Assembly: GCA_045591925.1 (NCBI GenBank)
Contig: JAZNTW010000109.1
Span: 14,684 to 78,683 of the forward strand
DNA length: 64,000 nt
Source: Firm-04 sp045591925
Lineage (GTDB): Bacteria > Bacillota > Clostridia > Oscillospirales > Ruminococcaceae
Reading direction: 5' to 3'
The notes under the pieces were generated by a model that did no database searches, was not told where the DNA came from, and saw nothing but the letters and a program-made list of their open reading frames with translations. Below are positions 42,489 to 49,992 of this stretch, piece by piece; the first letter of the stretch is position 1; each line of letters opens with the position of its first letter. The translations under genes and the position numbers were made by a program.

Positions 42489-42971
42489 ATGAATGTCAAT
42501 CAAGCGCATCTCGATATGCTGATGGAGGCTGTCAATGCAAGTCCGTATTTTAAATTGCTGGGGATGGAAATTCAGGAGCTTGGTTTCCAAACTGCTGTTG
42601 TGAAGCTGGAAATTGGGGGAAAGCATCTCAATCCGTTTGGAACGGTGCATGGTGGTGTATATGCCTCTTTGATTGACACTGCGGCATACTGGGCGGCGTA
42701 TTATGATCAAGAAGAATCGGCAGGCTTTACATCTGTTGATGTTTCCGTGACAAACCTTGCGATGAGCGCAACGGGGACTCTGATTGCAAAAGCGAAAGCC
42801 ATCAAGGAGGGGAAAAGCATTTGTCTCTGCGAGGCGTCGATTTATGATGAACAAGAGCATCTTGTAGCGCATGGAACCTCGAAGCTGCTGATGCTGCACG
42901 GCAAGCAATCCGTAGCGGATGTTATCAAGATGATGGGGTGCAGCGATTTGCCGCCGAAATATTTAGGGTGA
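42489..42971 (+). CDS. PaaI-like hotdog-fold thioesterase
   Basis: 160 aa. The hotdog signature is HLNPFGTVHGGVYASLIDTAAYWAAY, where the HGG loop and following acidic residue are the usual active-site region; SVDVSVTNLAMSATGTLIAKAKAIKEGKSICLCEASIYD forms the rest of the beta-sheet. Such enzymes hydrolyse acyl-CoA thioesters; the substrate is unknown. AAAGGAG precedes the ATG. Its stop codon adjoins a fragment of the MITE-like repeat. Confidence 0.87.
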   Translation: MNVNQAHLDMLMEAVNASPYFKLLGMEIQELGFQTAVVKLEIGGKHLNPFGTVHGGVYASLIDTAAYWAAYYDQEESAGFTSVDVSVTNLAMSATGTLIAKAKAIKEGKSICLCEASIYDEQEHLVAHGTSKLLMLHGKQSVADVIKMMGCSDLPPKYLG

Positions 42972-43036
42972 TACCGCCAAGCCGTAAGGCGGACTTTGCG
43001 CAGTGTTGCTCAAGACTAATTGCGCAAGGCGGCACA
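42972..43036. mobile_element. Fragment of the MITE-like repeat
   Basis: 42974-43010 matches the right-hand 37 bases of the 178-bp elements (CCGCCAAGCCGTAAGGCGG onward) with few differences; GCGCAAGGCGGCACA just after it resembles the same end in reverse. The rest of the element is gone. Confidence 0.65.
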
Positions 43037-43129
43037 TGAATCTATATTGCAATCGGCGTGAGAAGAATGTGTTATAATGTATATAATAGACATCCGCGCG
43101 CAAACGGAATGCGATAAAGGAGTGATGGT

Positions 43130-43477
43130 ATGAAATCTGTCAAGAAAACAGTGATTCTTTTGCTGCCGCTGCTGCTCTTTGTTATATTGCTGGTTCCGTA
43201 TAGTTGGGTGAATCAGCGATTCTTAGTGGAATGGTTCGGCTGTGGCTGCCCGGTGATTGATGCGAATGGAGAAGCGGTTCCGGATTCGTTCAATGCCAAT
43301 GATGTGACGCTGCTCTTCTGGCTGTTCGTATCCGTGTGTACGACAGTGATTTCGGTATTTTTATCGAAACGGATTTTGAGAGACGAAAAGTGGCAGCGGG
43401 TGCTGTATGTGCTTGGCGTACTGGTGATATCGCTTCTGATTTCATACCGGTTCTATCAGATGATGATGTGGACCTGA
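43130..43477 (+). CDS. Small integral membrane protein
   Basis: 115 aa with three predicted helices: VILLLPLLLFVILLVPYSWV, LLFWLFVSVCTTVISVFL and VLYVLGVLVISLLISYRFY. A short loop after the first helix holds GCGCPVIDANGEAVPDSF. AAAGGAG precedes the ATG. A TATAAT at 43073-43078 may be its -10, with a TTGCAA 20 bases upstream that is too far for a normal -35. No family was recognised. Confidence 0.75.
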   Translation: MKSVKKTVILLLPLLLFVILLVPYSWVNQRFLVEWFGCGCPVIDANGEAVPDSFNANDVTLLFWLFVSVCTTVISVFLSKRILRDEKWQRVLYVLGVLVISLLISYRFYQMMMWT

Positions 43478-43578
43478 GCTGCCATATGCGTCATAATTGA
43501 AATGAATTGCTTGACATATTGTAAATAGTATAAATAGAAGGTGGCTGAATGTTCAAAACAGGGGATTTGGCATAATAA

Positions 43579-43602
43579 CCAAATATCTCGGAGAATATTT
43601 GG
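43579..43602. promoter_or_regulatory. Perfect 8-bp inverted repeat
   Basis: CCAAATAT (43579-43586) and ATATTTGG (43595-43602) around an 8-base loop, upstream of the S10 promoter. Could be an operator or a hairpin; no gene is seen in 43478-43644. Confidence 0.45.
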
Positions 43603-43644
43603 CAAACTTTTCGATTGAAATGCTGCGGGAATCTTCAAAAAGAC

Positions 43645-43673
43645 TTGAAATTTCTGCGGCATTGTGCTATAAT
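43645..43673 (+). promoter_or_regulatory. Sigma-A promoter of the S10 super-operon
   Basis: TTGAAA (43645-43650), 17-base spacer, TATAAT (43668-43673). Leaves a leader of about 415 bases before rpsJ. Confidence 0.8.
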
Positions 43674-43679
43674 GATAAA

Positions 43680-43935
43680 GCTGATGCAACAAGATGTACG
43701 ATGATACCGCGAGGTTGCGGCTGTGTGCCGGTAATTCGCGGCGAGTATGTCCCGCTAGACGGGCGAATTGAGATTATGCACTGTGTGTGCAAAAAGCTGC
43801 GAAACCGCAGACTTCAGCTGAAGATGCCGTTCTGTCATCTTACGGATGGAACTGTGCAGGAAAGCTGCGTCTGTAGGTCATATGACTTTTTGCGTACAAA
43901 CGCAGAGACACTCTCTGCTTATCTCATTCCATGAG
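43680..43935 (+). ncRNA. Structured leader RNA of the S10 operon (candidate)
   Basis: No credible gene in this stretch. Several local hairpins are visible: AATTCGC with GCGAATT (about 43733-43768), CTGCGAAACCGCAG (43797-43810), CTTCAGCTGAAG (43812-43823) and GCAGAGACACTCTCTGC (about 43901-43918). It ends at the terminator 43936-43968. I do not recognise a known ribosomal leader family. Confidence 0.5.
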
Positions 43936-43968
43936 CCCGACGCAATCATCTTGCAGTCGGGGTTTTTT
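43936..43968 (+). terminator. Intrinsic terminator inside the S10 leader (attenuator candidate)
   Basis: CCCGAC plus GCAA pair with TTGC and GTCGGG (one bulged A), followed by GTTTTTT. It lies about 255 bases after the promoter and 128 bases before rpsJ, so it must be bypassed for the ribosomal genes to be expressed, unless a second promoter exists downstream. Confidence 0.8.
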
Positions 43969-44095
43969 ATATGAAAATGTAGGGAACACGCGGCGCGGTT
44001 GTAAGAGCCGAAACGCGAAAATTCATGGAAAACACATAGGCTACTCACTTCATGTCCCCTAAAGCAGCAAAAGAAATCTGAAGGAGGCTAATCAA

Positions 44096-44413
44096 GTGGC
44101 AGGCAGCGAAAAACTGAGAATTCGTATCAAGGGCTATGAGCACGCAACAGTTGATGCCGTAGCAGCCAGAATCGTGGAGACCGCAAAACGCGGCGGAGCA
44201 CAGAAGGTTTCGGGTCCGATCCCGCTTCCGACTGACAAGGAAATCGTCACGATTCTCCGCGCAGTGCACAAGTATAAGGACAGCCGTGAGCAGTTCGAAA
44301 TGCGGACGCACAAGCGCCTGATCGACGTCATTCGTCCCGCAAAGGCGACAATGGACGCTCTCACCAGACTGGAAATTCCCGCAGGCGTTGATATCAGCAT
44401 GGAGATGAAATAA
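44096..44413 (+). CDS. rpsJ: 30S ribosomal protein S10
   Basis: 105 aa, the family length. Part of the 30S head and also NusE in antitermination. LRIRIKGYEHATVDAVAARIVETAKR and GPIPLPTDKEIVTILRAVHKYKDSREQFEMRTHKRLIDV are diagnostic. Starts at GTG 44096 with GAAGGAGG upstream. First gene of the S10-spc-alpha operon. Confidence 0.98.
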   Translation: MAGSEKLRIRIKGYEHATVDAVAARIVETAKRGGAQKVSGPIPLPTDKEIVTILRAVHKYKDSREQFEMRTHKRLIDVIRPAKATMDALTRLEIPAGVDISMEMK

Positions 44414-44448
44414 TCTCACTGATCTCTCTGCAAGGGGAATCCACATGA

Positions 44449-44496
44449 GGCGACTCTCTTCAAGTCGCCGGTCAAGTTGGCGCAGATGGCGTCAAC
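44449..44496 (+). promoter_or_regulatory. Two adjacent hairpins between rpsJ and rplC
   Basis: GGCGACT/AGTCGCC (44449-44455 with 44463-44469) and GTTGGCGC/GCGTCAAC (44476-44483 with 44489-44496, one G-U pair). No T-tract, so not a terminator. Possible processing, stability or regulatory structures before the rplC ribosome binding site. Confidence 0.5.
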
Positions 44497-44521
44497 CAAT
44501 AACCAAAGGAGGAAACCACAA

Positions 44522-45157
44522 ATGAAGAAAGCCATTCTTGGCAAGAAGATCGGCATGACGCAGATCTTCGACGAGTCCGGCAAAGTCGTGCCGGTAACGG
44601 TCGTTGAAGCAGGTCCTTGCTTCGTCGTACAGAAGAAGACCGTTGAAAATGACGGCTACAATGCAATTCAGGTCGGCTTTGGTGCAATCAAGGCTGACAA
44701 GGTCAACAAGCCGATGAAGGGTCACTTCGAGAAGGCAAACACCGGTGCGCTCCGCACACTGCGTGAGTTCCGTCTTGAGGATTGTGACGCATTCAACGTC
44801 GGCGACGCAATTCAGCCCGACATCTTCGCGGCTGGCGATATTGTTGACGTACAGGGTACCAGCAAAGGTAAAGGCTATGCAGGTCCGATTAAGCGCTTCA
44901 ATCAGCACAGACTGAAGGAAACTCACGGTACCGGTCCGGTTCACCGTCAGGCAGGTTCCATGGGCGCTTGTTCTTCCCCGTCCCGTATCTACAAGGGCAA
45001 GGGTCTTGCAGGTCACATGGGTGCTGAGACTGTTACCGTTCAGAACCTTCTGGTCGTTTCCGTTGACGCTGAGAATCATCTCATCGCAGTCCGCGGCGCG
45101 ATTCCGGGTCCGAAGGGCAGCCTCGTAACCATTACCAACAGCGTGAAAAAGGGTTAA
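44522..45157 (+). CDS. rplC: 50S ribosomal protein L3
   Basis: 211 aa. Early assembly protein near the peptidyl transferase centre. KKAILGKKIGMTQIFDESG opens the protein; the long loop with HGTGPVHRQAGSMGACSSPSRIYKGKGLAGHMG is typical. AAAGGAGG precedes ATG 44522; longer readings from 44477 lack a site. Confidence 0.98.
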   Translation: MKKAILGKKIGMTQIFDESGKVVPVTVVEAGPCFVVQKKTVENDGYNAIQVGFGAIKADKVNKPMKGHFEKANTGALRTLREFRLEDCDAFNVGDAIQPDIFAAGDIVDVQGTSKGKGYAGPIKRFNQHRLKETHGTGPVHRQAGSMGACSSPSRIYKGKGLAGHMGAETVTVQNLLVVSVDAENHLIAVRGAIPGPKGSLVTITNSVKKG

Positions 45158-45175
45158 GGAAGGAGGAAATCAGAA

Positions 45176-45802
45176 ATGGCAAATGTTCCGGTTTACGATA
45201 TGAACGGAAATCAGGTTTCCGAAACCGAACTCAATGACGCTGTGTTCGGTATTACTCCGAATGAGGCGATCATGCACGCTTGCGTCGTGAATTATCTCGC
45301 GAATCAGCGTCAGGGCACACAGTCCACACTGACTCGCACAGAGGTCTCCGGCGGCGGCAGAAAGCCGTACCGTCAGAAGGGTACCGGTCATGCTCGTCAG
45401 GGCTCTATCCGTGCTCCGCAGTGGTACCACGGCGGCGTTGCACTCGGACCGAAGCCGAGAAGCTACCGTTACACCCTCAATAAGAAGGTTCGCCGTCTGG
45501 CAATGCTTTCCGCATTCTCCCAGAAGGTTCTGGATCAGAGCCTCGTTGTGATTGATTCGCTTGCAGTCGAGGGCTTCAAGACGAAGACCATCGTTAATAT
45601 GCTCAAGGCACTCGAAATCAATGGCAAGGCACTGATCGTTACACAGGATGCCGACAAGAATGTCTACAAGAGCGCCGCAAACATCCCGGGCGTTAAGACA
45701 GCAGCTGTCAACACCCTGAATGTTTACGACATTCTCAATCATGATGCATTCATCGTCAGCAAGGGCGCTGTTGCAAAAATCGAGGAGGTGTATGCAAAAT
45801 GA
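45176..45802 (+). CDS. rplD: 50S ribosomal protein L4
   Basis: 208 aa. Lines the peptide exit tunnel with L22. TRTEVSGGGRKPYRQKGTGHARQGSIRAPQWYHGGVA is the conserved extended loop. In gamma-proteobacteria L4 represses the S10 operon; whether it binds the leader here is unknown. Its end overlaps rplW by four bases. Confidence 0.98.
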   Translation: MANVPVYDMNGNQVSETELNDAVFGITPNEAIMHACVVNYLANQRQGTQSTLTRTEVSGGGRKPYRQKGTGHARQGSIRAPQWYHGGVALGPKPRSYRYTLNKKVRRLAMLSAFSQKVLDQSLVVIDSLAVEGFKTKTIVNMLKALEINGKALIVTQDADKNVYKSAANIPGVKTAAVNTLNVYDILNHDAFIVSKGAVAKIEEVYAK

Positions 45803-46122
45803 AGGCACCGCAGGATATCATTCTGAAGCCCGTCATTACAGAAAGATCGACAGATCTGCTGCCGCAGGGCAAATACACCTTCAAGGTTGCAAAGGACGCA
45901 AATAAGCTCGAAATTGCCGATGCAGTTGAAAAGCTCTTTAACGTCGAAGTCACCAAGGTCAATACGCTGAACATCCGCGGCCGCGCAAAGCGCGTTGGCA
46001 GATACCTCGGCAAGACCGCTAGCTGGAAAAAGGCAGTTGTAACTGTCAATCCGGAGCCCGGCACCGATGCACAGGGCAAGAAGCGCAACGGTACCATCGA
46101 ATTCTTCGACGGTATGTTCTGA
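45799..46122 (+). CDS. rplW: 50S ribosomal protein L23
   Basis: 107 aa, tunnel-exit protein that docks trigger factor and SRP. APQDIILKPVITERSTDLL and VNTLNIRGRAKRVGRYLGKTASWKKAVVTV are characteristic. ATGA overlap with rplD. A 108-base gap follows, holding small hairpins (for example GGGAG/CTCCC at 46181-46195) and no gene. Confidence 0.97.
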   Translation: MKAPQDIILKPVITERSTDLLPQGKYTFKVAKDANKLEIADAVEKLFNVEVTKVNTLNIRGRAKRVGRYLGKTASWKKAVVTVNPEPGTDAQGKKRNGTIEFFDGMF

Positions 46123-46230
46123 TTGATCGAAAAGATCGTTCAGTCAGCAGGATGTCCGTATTGGACAATCCCGTTTGTATGGGAGTCATGCTCCCGATAA
46201 GTAAGCATTGAATTTAAGGAGTGAAAACAC

Positions 46231-47064
46231 ATGGCAATTAAGGCTTATAAGCCTACGACTCCTGGACGCCGCGGCATGACAGTGACCGACTACTCCGGCC
46301 TTTCCAAGAATGGCCCTGAGAAGTCCCTCTGCATTACGCTGAAGAAGAAGTCCGGTCGTAATAATTACGGTAAAATCACCGTTCGTCATCACGGCGGCGG
46401 TACGCGCCCGAAGTTCAGAATCATCGACTTCAAGCGCAATAAGGACGGCATCAACGCAACCGTTCTGACTCTCGAATACGATCCGAACCGCAGCGCATTC
46501 ATCGCTCTGGTTCAGTATGAGGACGGCGAAAAGCGCTACATCCTCGCTCCGCACGGCCTCAAGGTCGGCGATACCGTTCGCAGCGGCGAAGACTGCGACA
46601 TCAAGCCGGGTAATGCTCTCCCGCTGAGCGCAATTCCGGTCGGTACTTTCATCCACAACATCGAGCTTTATCCTGGCAAGGGCGGTCAGCTCGTTCGCTC
46701 CGCTGGCAACCAGGCTCAGCTGATGTCTAAGGAAGGCAAGTACGCTCTGGTTCGTCTCCCTTCCGGTGAGATGAGAAAAGTTCCGGTTATCGGCAAAGCA
46801 ACCGTTGGTCAGGTTTCCAACATTGACCACGAAAACGTCCACATCGGTAAAGCAGGCCGTACCCGTCATATGGGTATCCGTCCGACAGTTCGCGGTTCCG
46901 TTATGAACCCGAATGACCACCCGCACGGCGGTGGTGAGGGCAAGTCCCCGATCGGTCGTCCGGGTCCTGTTACCCCGTGGGGTAAGCCGGCACTCGGTTA
47001 TAAGACTCGTAAGCATCACAAGCCTTCCGATAAGCTCATCGTGAAGCGCCGCAACGGTAAATAA
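46231..47064 (+). CDS. rplB: 50S ribosomal protein L2
   Basis: 277 aa. Needed for subunit association and peptidyl transferase activity. IKAYKPTTPGRRGMTVTDYS at the start and GVVMNP-type segment RGSVMNPNDHPHGGGEGKSPIGRPGP, including the conserved His, are present. AAGGAG precedes the ATG. Confidence 0.98.
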   Translation: MAIKAYKPTTPGRRGMTVTDYSGLSKNGPEKSLCITLKKKSGRNNYGKITVRHHGGGTRPKFRIIDFKRNKDGINATVLTLEYDPNRSAFIALVQYEDGEKRYILAPHGLKVGDTVRSGEDCDIKPGNALPLSAIPVGTFIHNIELYPGKGGQLVRSAGNQAQLMSKEGKYALVRLPSGEMRKVPVIGKATVGQVSNIDHENVHIGKAGRTRHMGIRPTVRGSVMNPNDHPHGGGEGKSPIGRPGPVTPWGKPALGYKTRKHHKPSDKLIVKRRNGK

Positions 47065-47080
47065 GAAAGGAGGCTGACTC

Positions 47081-47365
47081 ATGAGCAGAAGTGTGAAAAA
47101 GGGCCCTTACGTTCAGGAAGCTCTTTACAAGCGCGTTGTCGCTATGAATGAAACCGGAGAGAAGAAGGTTCTCAAGACATGGAGCCGCTCTTCTACAATT
47201 TTCCCGGAGTTTGTCGGCCACACCTTTGCGGTCCACGACGGACGCAAGCACATTCCGGTTTTTGTTACTGAAGAAATGATCGGTCACAAACTCGGCGAGT
47301 TCGCACCGACCAGAACCTTTAAGGGCCATGCCGGTTCCAAGACGTCCAACAACGGCAAGAAGTAA
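47081..47365 (+). CDS. rpsS: 30S ribosomal protein S19
   Basis: 94 aa, head of the 30S subunit next to S13. SRSVKKGPYVQEALYKRV, TWSRSSTIFPEFVGHTFAVHDGRKHIPVFVTEEMIGHKLGEFAPTR-type sequence (here KTWSRS) is the family core. AAAGGAGG precedes the ATG. Confidence 0.98.
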   Translation: MSRSVKKGPYVQEALYKRVVAMNETGEKKVLKTWSRSSTIFPEFVGHTFAVHDGRKHIPVFVTEEMIGHKLGEFAPTRTFKGHAGSKTSNNGKK

Positions 47366-47384
47366 TCGGAAGGAGGTAATTTGC

Positions 47385-47750
47385 ATGGCTAAGAATGAAA
47401 TGAACTACGAGCCGGAGGCAAAAGCAATCCTCCGCGGTGAGCGCATCTCCCCCAGAAAGGTACAGATCGTGCTCGACCTGATCCGGAATCAGCCCGTAGA
47501 GAAAGCAATCGCAGCACTGGAACTGACTCCGAAGGCAGCTTGCCCGATCGTCAAGAAGCTCCTCAACTCCGCGATTGCAAATGCTGACAACAACCATTCC
47601 ATGAATAAGGATGCACTCTATGTTGCAGCCTGCTATGTCGGTCCGGGCCCGATTCTCAAGAGAATCCAGCCGCGCGCACAGGGCAGAGCATTCCGCATCA
47701 ACAAGCGCACCTCGAATATTACCATTATTCTCAAGGAAAAGGAGGCATAA
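47385..47750 (+). CDS. rplV: 50S ribosomal protein L22
   Basis: 121 aa, tunnel wall protein. AKAILRGERISPRKVQIVLDLIRNQPVEKA and AQGRAFRINKRTSNITIIL, including the beta-hairpin tip region, are clear. GAAGGAGG precedes ATG 47385; an upstream in-frame start at 47328 would overlap rpsS. Confidence 0.97.
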   Translation: MAKNEMNYEPEAKAILRGERISPRKVQIVLDLIRNQPVEKAIAALELTPKAACPIVKKLLNSAIANADNNHSMNKDALYVAACYVGPGPILKRIQPRAQGRAFRINKRTSNITIILKEKEA

Positions 47751-47756
47751 AATCCT

Positions 47757-48605
47757 ATGGGACAGAAAGTGAATCCGCACGGCCTTCGCGTCGGCGTTAT
47801 CAAAGACTGGGATTCCCGTTGGTTCGCTGATAAAAAGAATTTCGGCGATACCCTCGTCGAGGATTATAACCTCCGCGAGTTCATCAAAAAGTCTCTGTAT
47901 GCTGCCGGCATCGCACGCATCGAGATCGAGCGCCTTCCCGAGAAGGTTCGCATTCACATCCACTGCGCAAAGCCGGGTCTGATCATCGGCAGAGGCGGTA
48001 CGGAGATTGATAAGCTCCGCGCAAATATCGAAAAGCGCATCGGCAAGTCCGTTGCAATCAATATCATCGAGATCAAGAACATGGATATGTCTGCTCAGCT
48101 CGTTGCTGAGAAGATCGCTCTCGACCTCGAAAACCGCGTATCCTTCCGTAGAGCAATGAAAGGCTCCATCGGCAGAACCATGAAGTCCGGTGCAAAGGGC
48201 ATCAAGATTAAGTGCGGCGGCCGTCTCGGCGGTGCTGAAATCGCACGTTCTGAGTGCTATCACGAGGGTACCATTCCGCTTCAGACCATCCGTGCCGACA
48301 TCGACTACGGTTTCGCTGAGGCAAACACCACTTACGGCAGAATCGGCATCAAGGTTTGGATCTACAAGGGTGAGATCCTGAAGGGTGATGCTGCAAAGGC
48401 TGCTGCAAATAAGGAACGCTATGAGCGTAAGAACGATCGTCCGCGCGACAACAAGCGTCGCAGAGATGACCGTAACGGCGGTGGCGACCGCAGACCGCGC
48501 CGTGATTTCAACAATAACGGCGACCGCAGACCGCGCGCCGATCGTCCGCAGGGACAGAATAGAAGAGAAGGAGGTTCCGCAAATGCTGCTTCCAAAGAGA
48601 GTTAA
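47757..48605 (+). CDS. rpsC: 30S ribosomal protein S3 with a long basic C-terminal extension
   Basis: 282 aa, against about 210-220 in most relatives. The KH domain (IHCAKPGLIIGRGGTEIDKLR) and C-terminal S3 domain (GRLGGAEIARSECYHEGTIPLQTIRADIDYG) are normal. From about residue 215 an Arg/Asp/Asn-rich tail with near-repeats of GDRRPR follows. The rplP start lies inside its last codons (23-base overlap), so the two are coupled. Confidence 0.97.
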   Translation: MGQKVNPHGLRVGVIKDWDSRWFADKKNFGDTLVEDYNLREFIKKSLYAAGIARIEIERLPEKVRIHIHCAKPGLIIGRGGTEIDKLRANIEKRIGKSVAINIIEIKNMDMSAQLVAEKIALDLENRVSFRRAMKGSIGRTMKSGAKGIKIKCGGRLGGAEIARSECYHEGTIPLQTIRADIDYGFAEANTTYGRIGIKVWIYKGEILKGDAAKAAANKERYERKNDRPRDNKRRRDDRNGGGDRRPRRDFNNNGDRRPRADRPQGQNRREGGSANAASKES

Positions 48606-49029
48606 GTACCGCCGCGTTCACAGAGGACGCCTGACCGGTAAGGCATACCGCGGCAACCGCGTCGTATACGGCGATTTCGGTCTTGTCGCAATGGAGCCGT
48701 CCTGGATCACATCGAACCAGATTGAGGCTGCCCGTATTGCGATGACCCGTCGTATCAAGAGAGGCGGTAAGGTTTGGATCAAGATTTTCCCGGATAAGCC
48801 GATTACTGAGAAGCCGGCTGAAACCCGAATGGGTTCCGGTAAGGGTTCTCCGGAATACTGGGTTGCTGTTGTAAAGCCGGGCAGAGTGCTGTTTGAGATC
48901 GGTGCCGATAAGGAGAAGCCGATTTCTGAGGCAGACCTGAGAGAAGCTCTGCGTCTGGCTATGCACAAGCTGCCTGTTAAGTGCAAGATTGTTGCGAAAG
49001 CAGAGCAGGATGGAGGTGCACAGGCATGA
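48583..49029 (+). CDS. rplP: 50S ribosomal protein L16
   Basis: 148 aa. Contacts A-site tRNA. LPKRVKYRRVHRGRLTGKAYRGN, SWITSNQIEAARIAMTRRIKRGGKVWIKIFPDKPIT and MGSGKGSPEYWVAVVKPGRVLFEI are diagnostic. The ribosome binding site AAGGAGG lies in the S3 coding sequence. Confidence 0.98.
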   Translation: MLLPKRVKYRRVHRGRLTGKAYRGNRVVYGDFGLVAMEPSWITSNQIEAARIAMTRRIKRGGKVWIKIFPDKPITEKPAETRMGSGKGSPEYWVAVVKPGRVLFEIGADKEKPISEADLREALRLAMHKLPVKCKIVAKAEQDGGAQA

Positions 49030-49226
49030 AAGCTGCTGATATCAGACAAATGAGCTACGAAGAAATGGCTGCGCAGCTCCAGAGCCTCAAGGAGGAGCTT
49101 TTCAACCTCCGCTTCCAGCTTGCTGCAAACCAGCTTGAGAATACTGCTAGACTGAAAGCAGTCAAGAAGGACATCGCCCGTGTCAAAACTTGTATGCGTG
49201 CCGCTCAGACTGCGGCTAACGCGTAA
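49026..49226 (+). CDS. rpmC: 50S ribosomal protein L29
   Basis: 66 aa. Two-helix protein by the tunnel exit: ADIRQMSYEEMAAQLQSLKEELFNLRFQLAANQLENTARL is the family core, followed by KKDIARVKT. ATG 49026 overlaps the rplP stop by four bases. Confidence 0.97.
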   Translation: MKAADIRQMSYEEMAAQLQSLKEELFNLRFQLAANQLENTARLKAVKKDIARVKTCMRAAQTAANA

Positions 49227-49243
49227 GGAAGGAGGACTTTGTC

Positions 49244-49510
49244 ATGACTGAAACAACTGAGAGAAATCTGAGAAAAACAAGAACCGGTAAGGTCGTCAGC
49301 GATAAGATGGACAAGACGGTTGTTGTTGCAATCGCAGACCATGTTCAGCATCCGCTTTACAAGAAGATCGTGAAGCGTACCGTGAAGCTCAAGGCTCACG
49401 ACGAGATGAACGAGTGCAAGATTGGTGACCGCGTTCTCGTGATGGAGACACGTCCGCTTTCCAAGGATAAGAGATGGCGCGTCGTTGAGATCATCGAAAA
49501 GGCGAAATAA
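49244..49510 (+). CDS. rpsQ: 30S ribosomal protein S17
   Basis: 88 aa. OB-fold rRNA-binding protein: RNLRKTRTGKVVSDKMDKTVVVAI and VLVMETRPLSKDKRWRVVEIIEKAK. GGAAGGAGG upstream. The 98-base gap after it contains only short hairpin-forming sequence before rplN. Confidence 0.97.
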   Translation: MTETTERNLRKTRTGKVVSDKMDKTVVVAIADHVQHPLYKKIVKRTVKLKAHDEMNECKIGDRVLVMETRPLSKDKRWRVVEIIEKAK

Positions 49511-49608
49511 TTCTTCGATCAAATTATTCGAGCACTTTGCTTTCGCAAATCCGGACGGCAAACTCCGTGCGGTGCGGCAGAGTGACATGCAGATAGGAGG
49601 AACCTGCT

Positions 49609-49977
49609 GTGATTCAAATGCAGTCTTACTTAAAGGTTGCTGACAACACCGGCGCAAAAGAGCTGATGTGCATCCGCGTGCTGGGCGGTACTCGCAGACG
49701 TTATGCGAATATCGGCGATGTTGTTGTTGCATCCGTTAAGAAAGCAACACCCGGCGGCGTTGTGAAGAAGGGTGACGTTGTCAAAGCTGTCATCGTTCGT
49801 TCCGCGAAGGGTCTCCGCAGAAATGATGGAACCTATATTCGTTTCGATGAGAACGCAGCCGTTATCATTAAGGAAGACAAAACCCCTCGCGGTACACGTA
49901 TTTTTGGACCGGTCGCAAGAGAGCTGAGAGAGCATGACTATGTTAAGATTCTCTCCCTCGCACCGGAAGTCCTTTGA
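49609..49977 (+). CDS. rplN: 50S ribosomal protein L14
   Basis: 122 aa, the exact family length from GTG 49609 (MIQMQSYLKVADNTGAKELM). Intersubunit bridge protein and binding site of silencing factor RsfS. VVKKGDVVKAVIVR and RIFGPVARELRE are conserved. ATAGGAGG precedes the GTG. Confidence 0.98.
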   Translation: MIQMQSYLKVADNTGAKELMCIRVLGGTRRRYANIGDVVVASVKKATPGGVVKKGDVVKAVIVRSAKGLRRNDGTYIRFDENAAVIIKEDKTPRGTRIFGPVARELREHDYVKILSLAPEVL

Positions 49978-49992
49978 TTTGGAGGTGCCACG

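Noticed and set aside
43548..43575. Short ORF MFKTGDLA with AAGGTGG upstream, resembling the start of a MerR-type regulator
   Set aside because: Only eight codons, and the following sequence in any frame is not MerR-like. Too little to call a relic.
43733..43770. T-box riboswitch in the S10 leader, suggested by an ACCGCG-like string
   Set aside because: The string lies at the 5' end rather than next to the terminator, and no specifier or antiterminator consensus is present.
43599..43934. 111-codon open frame before rpsJ
   Set aside because: It overlaps the S10 promoter hexamers and the structured leader, has no ribosome binding site and no recognisable similarity.
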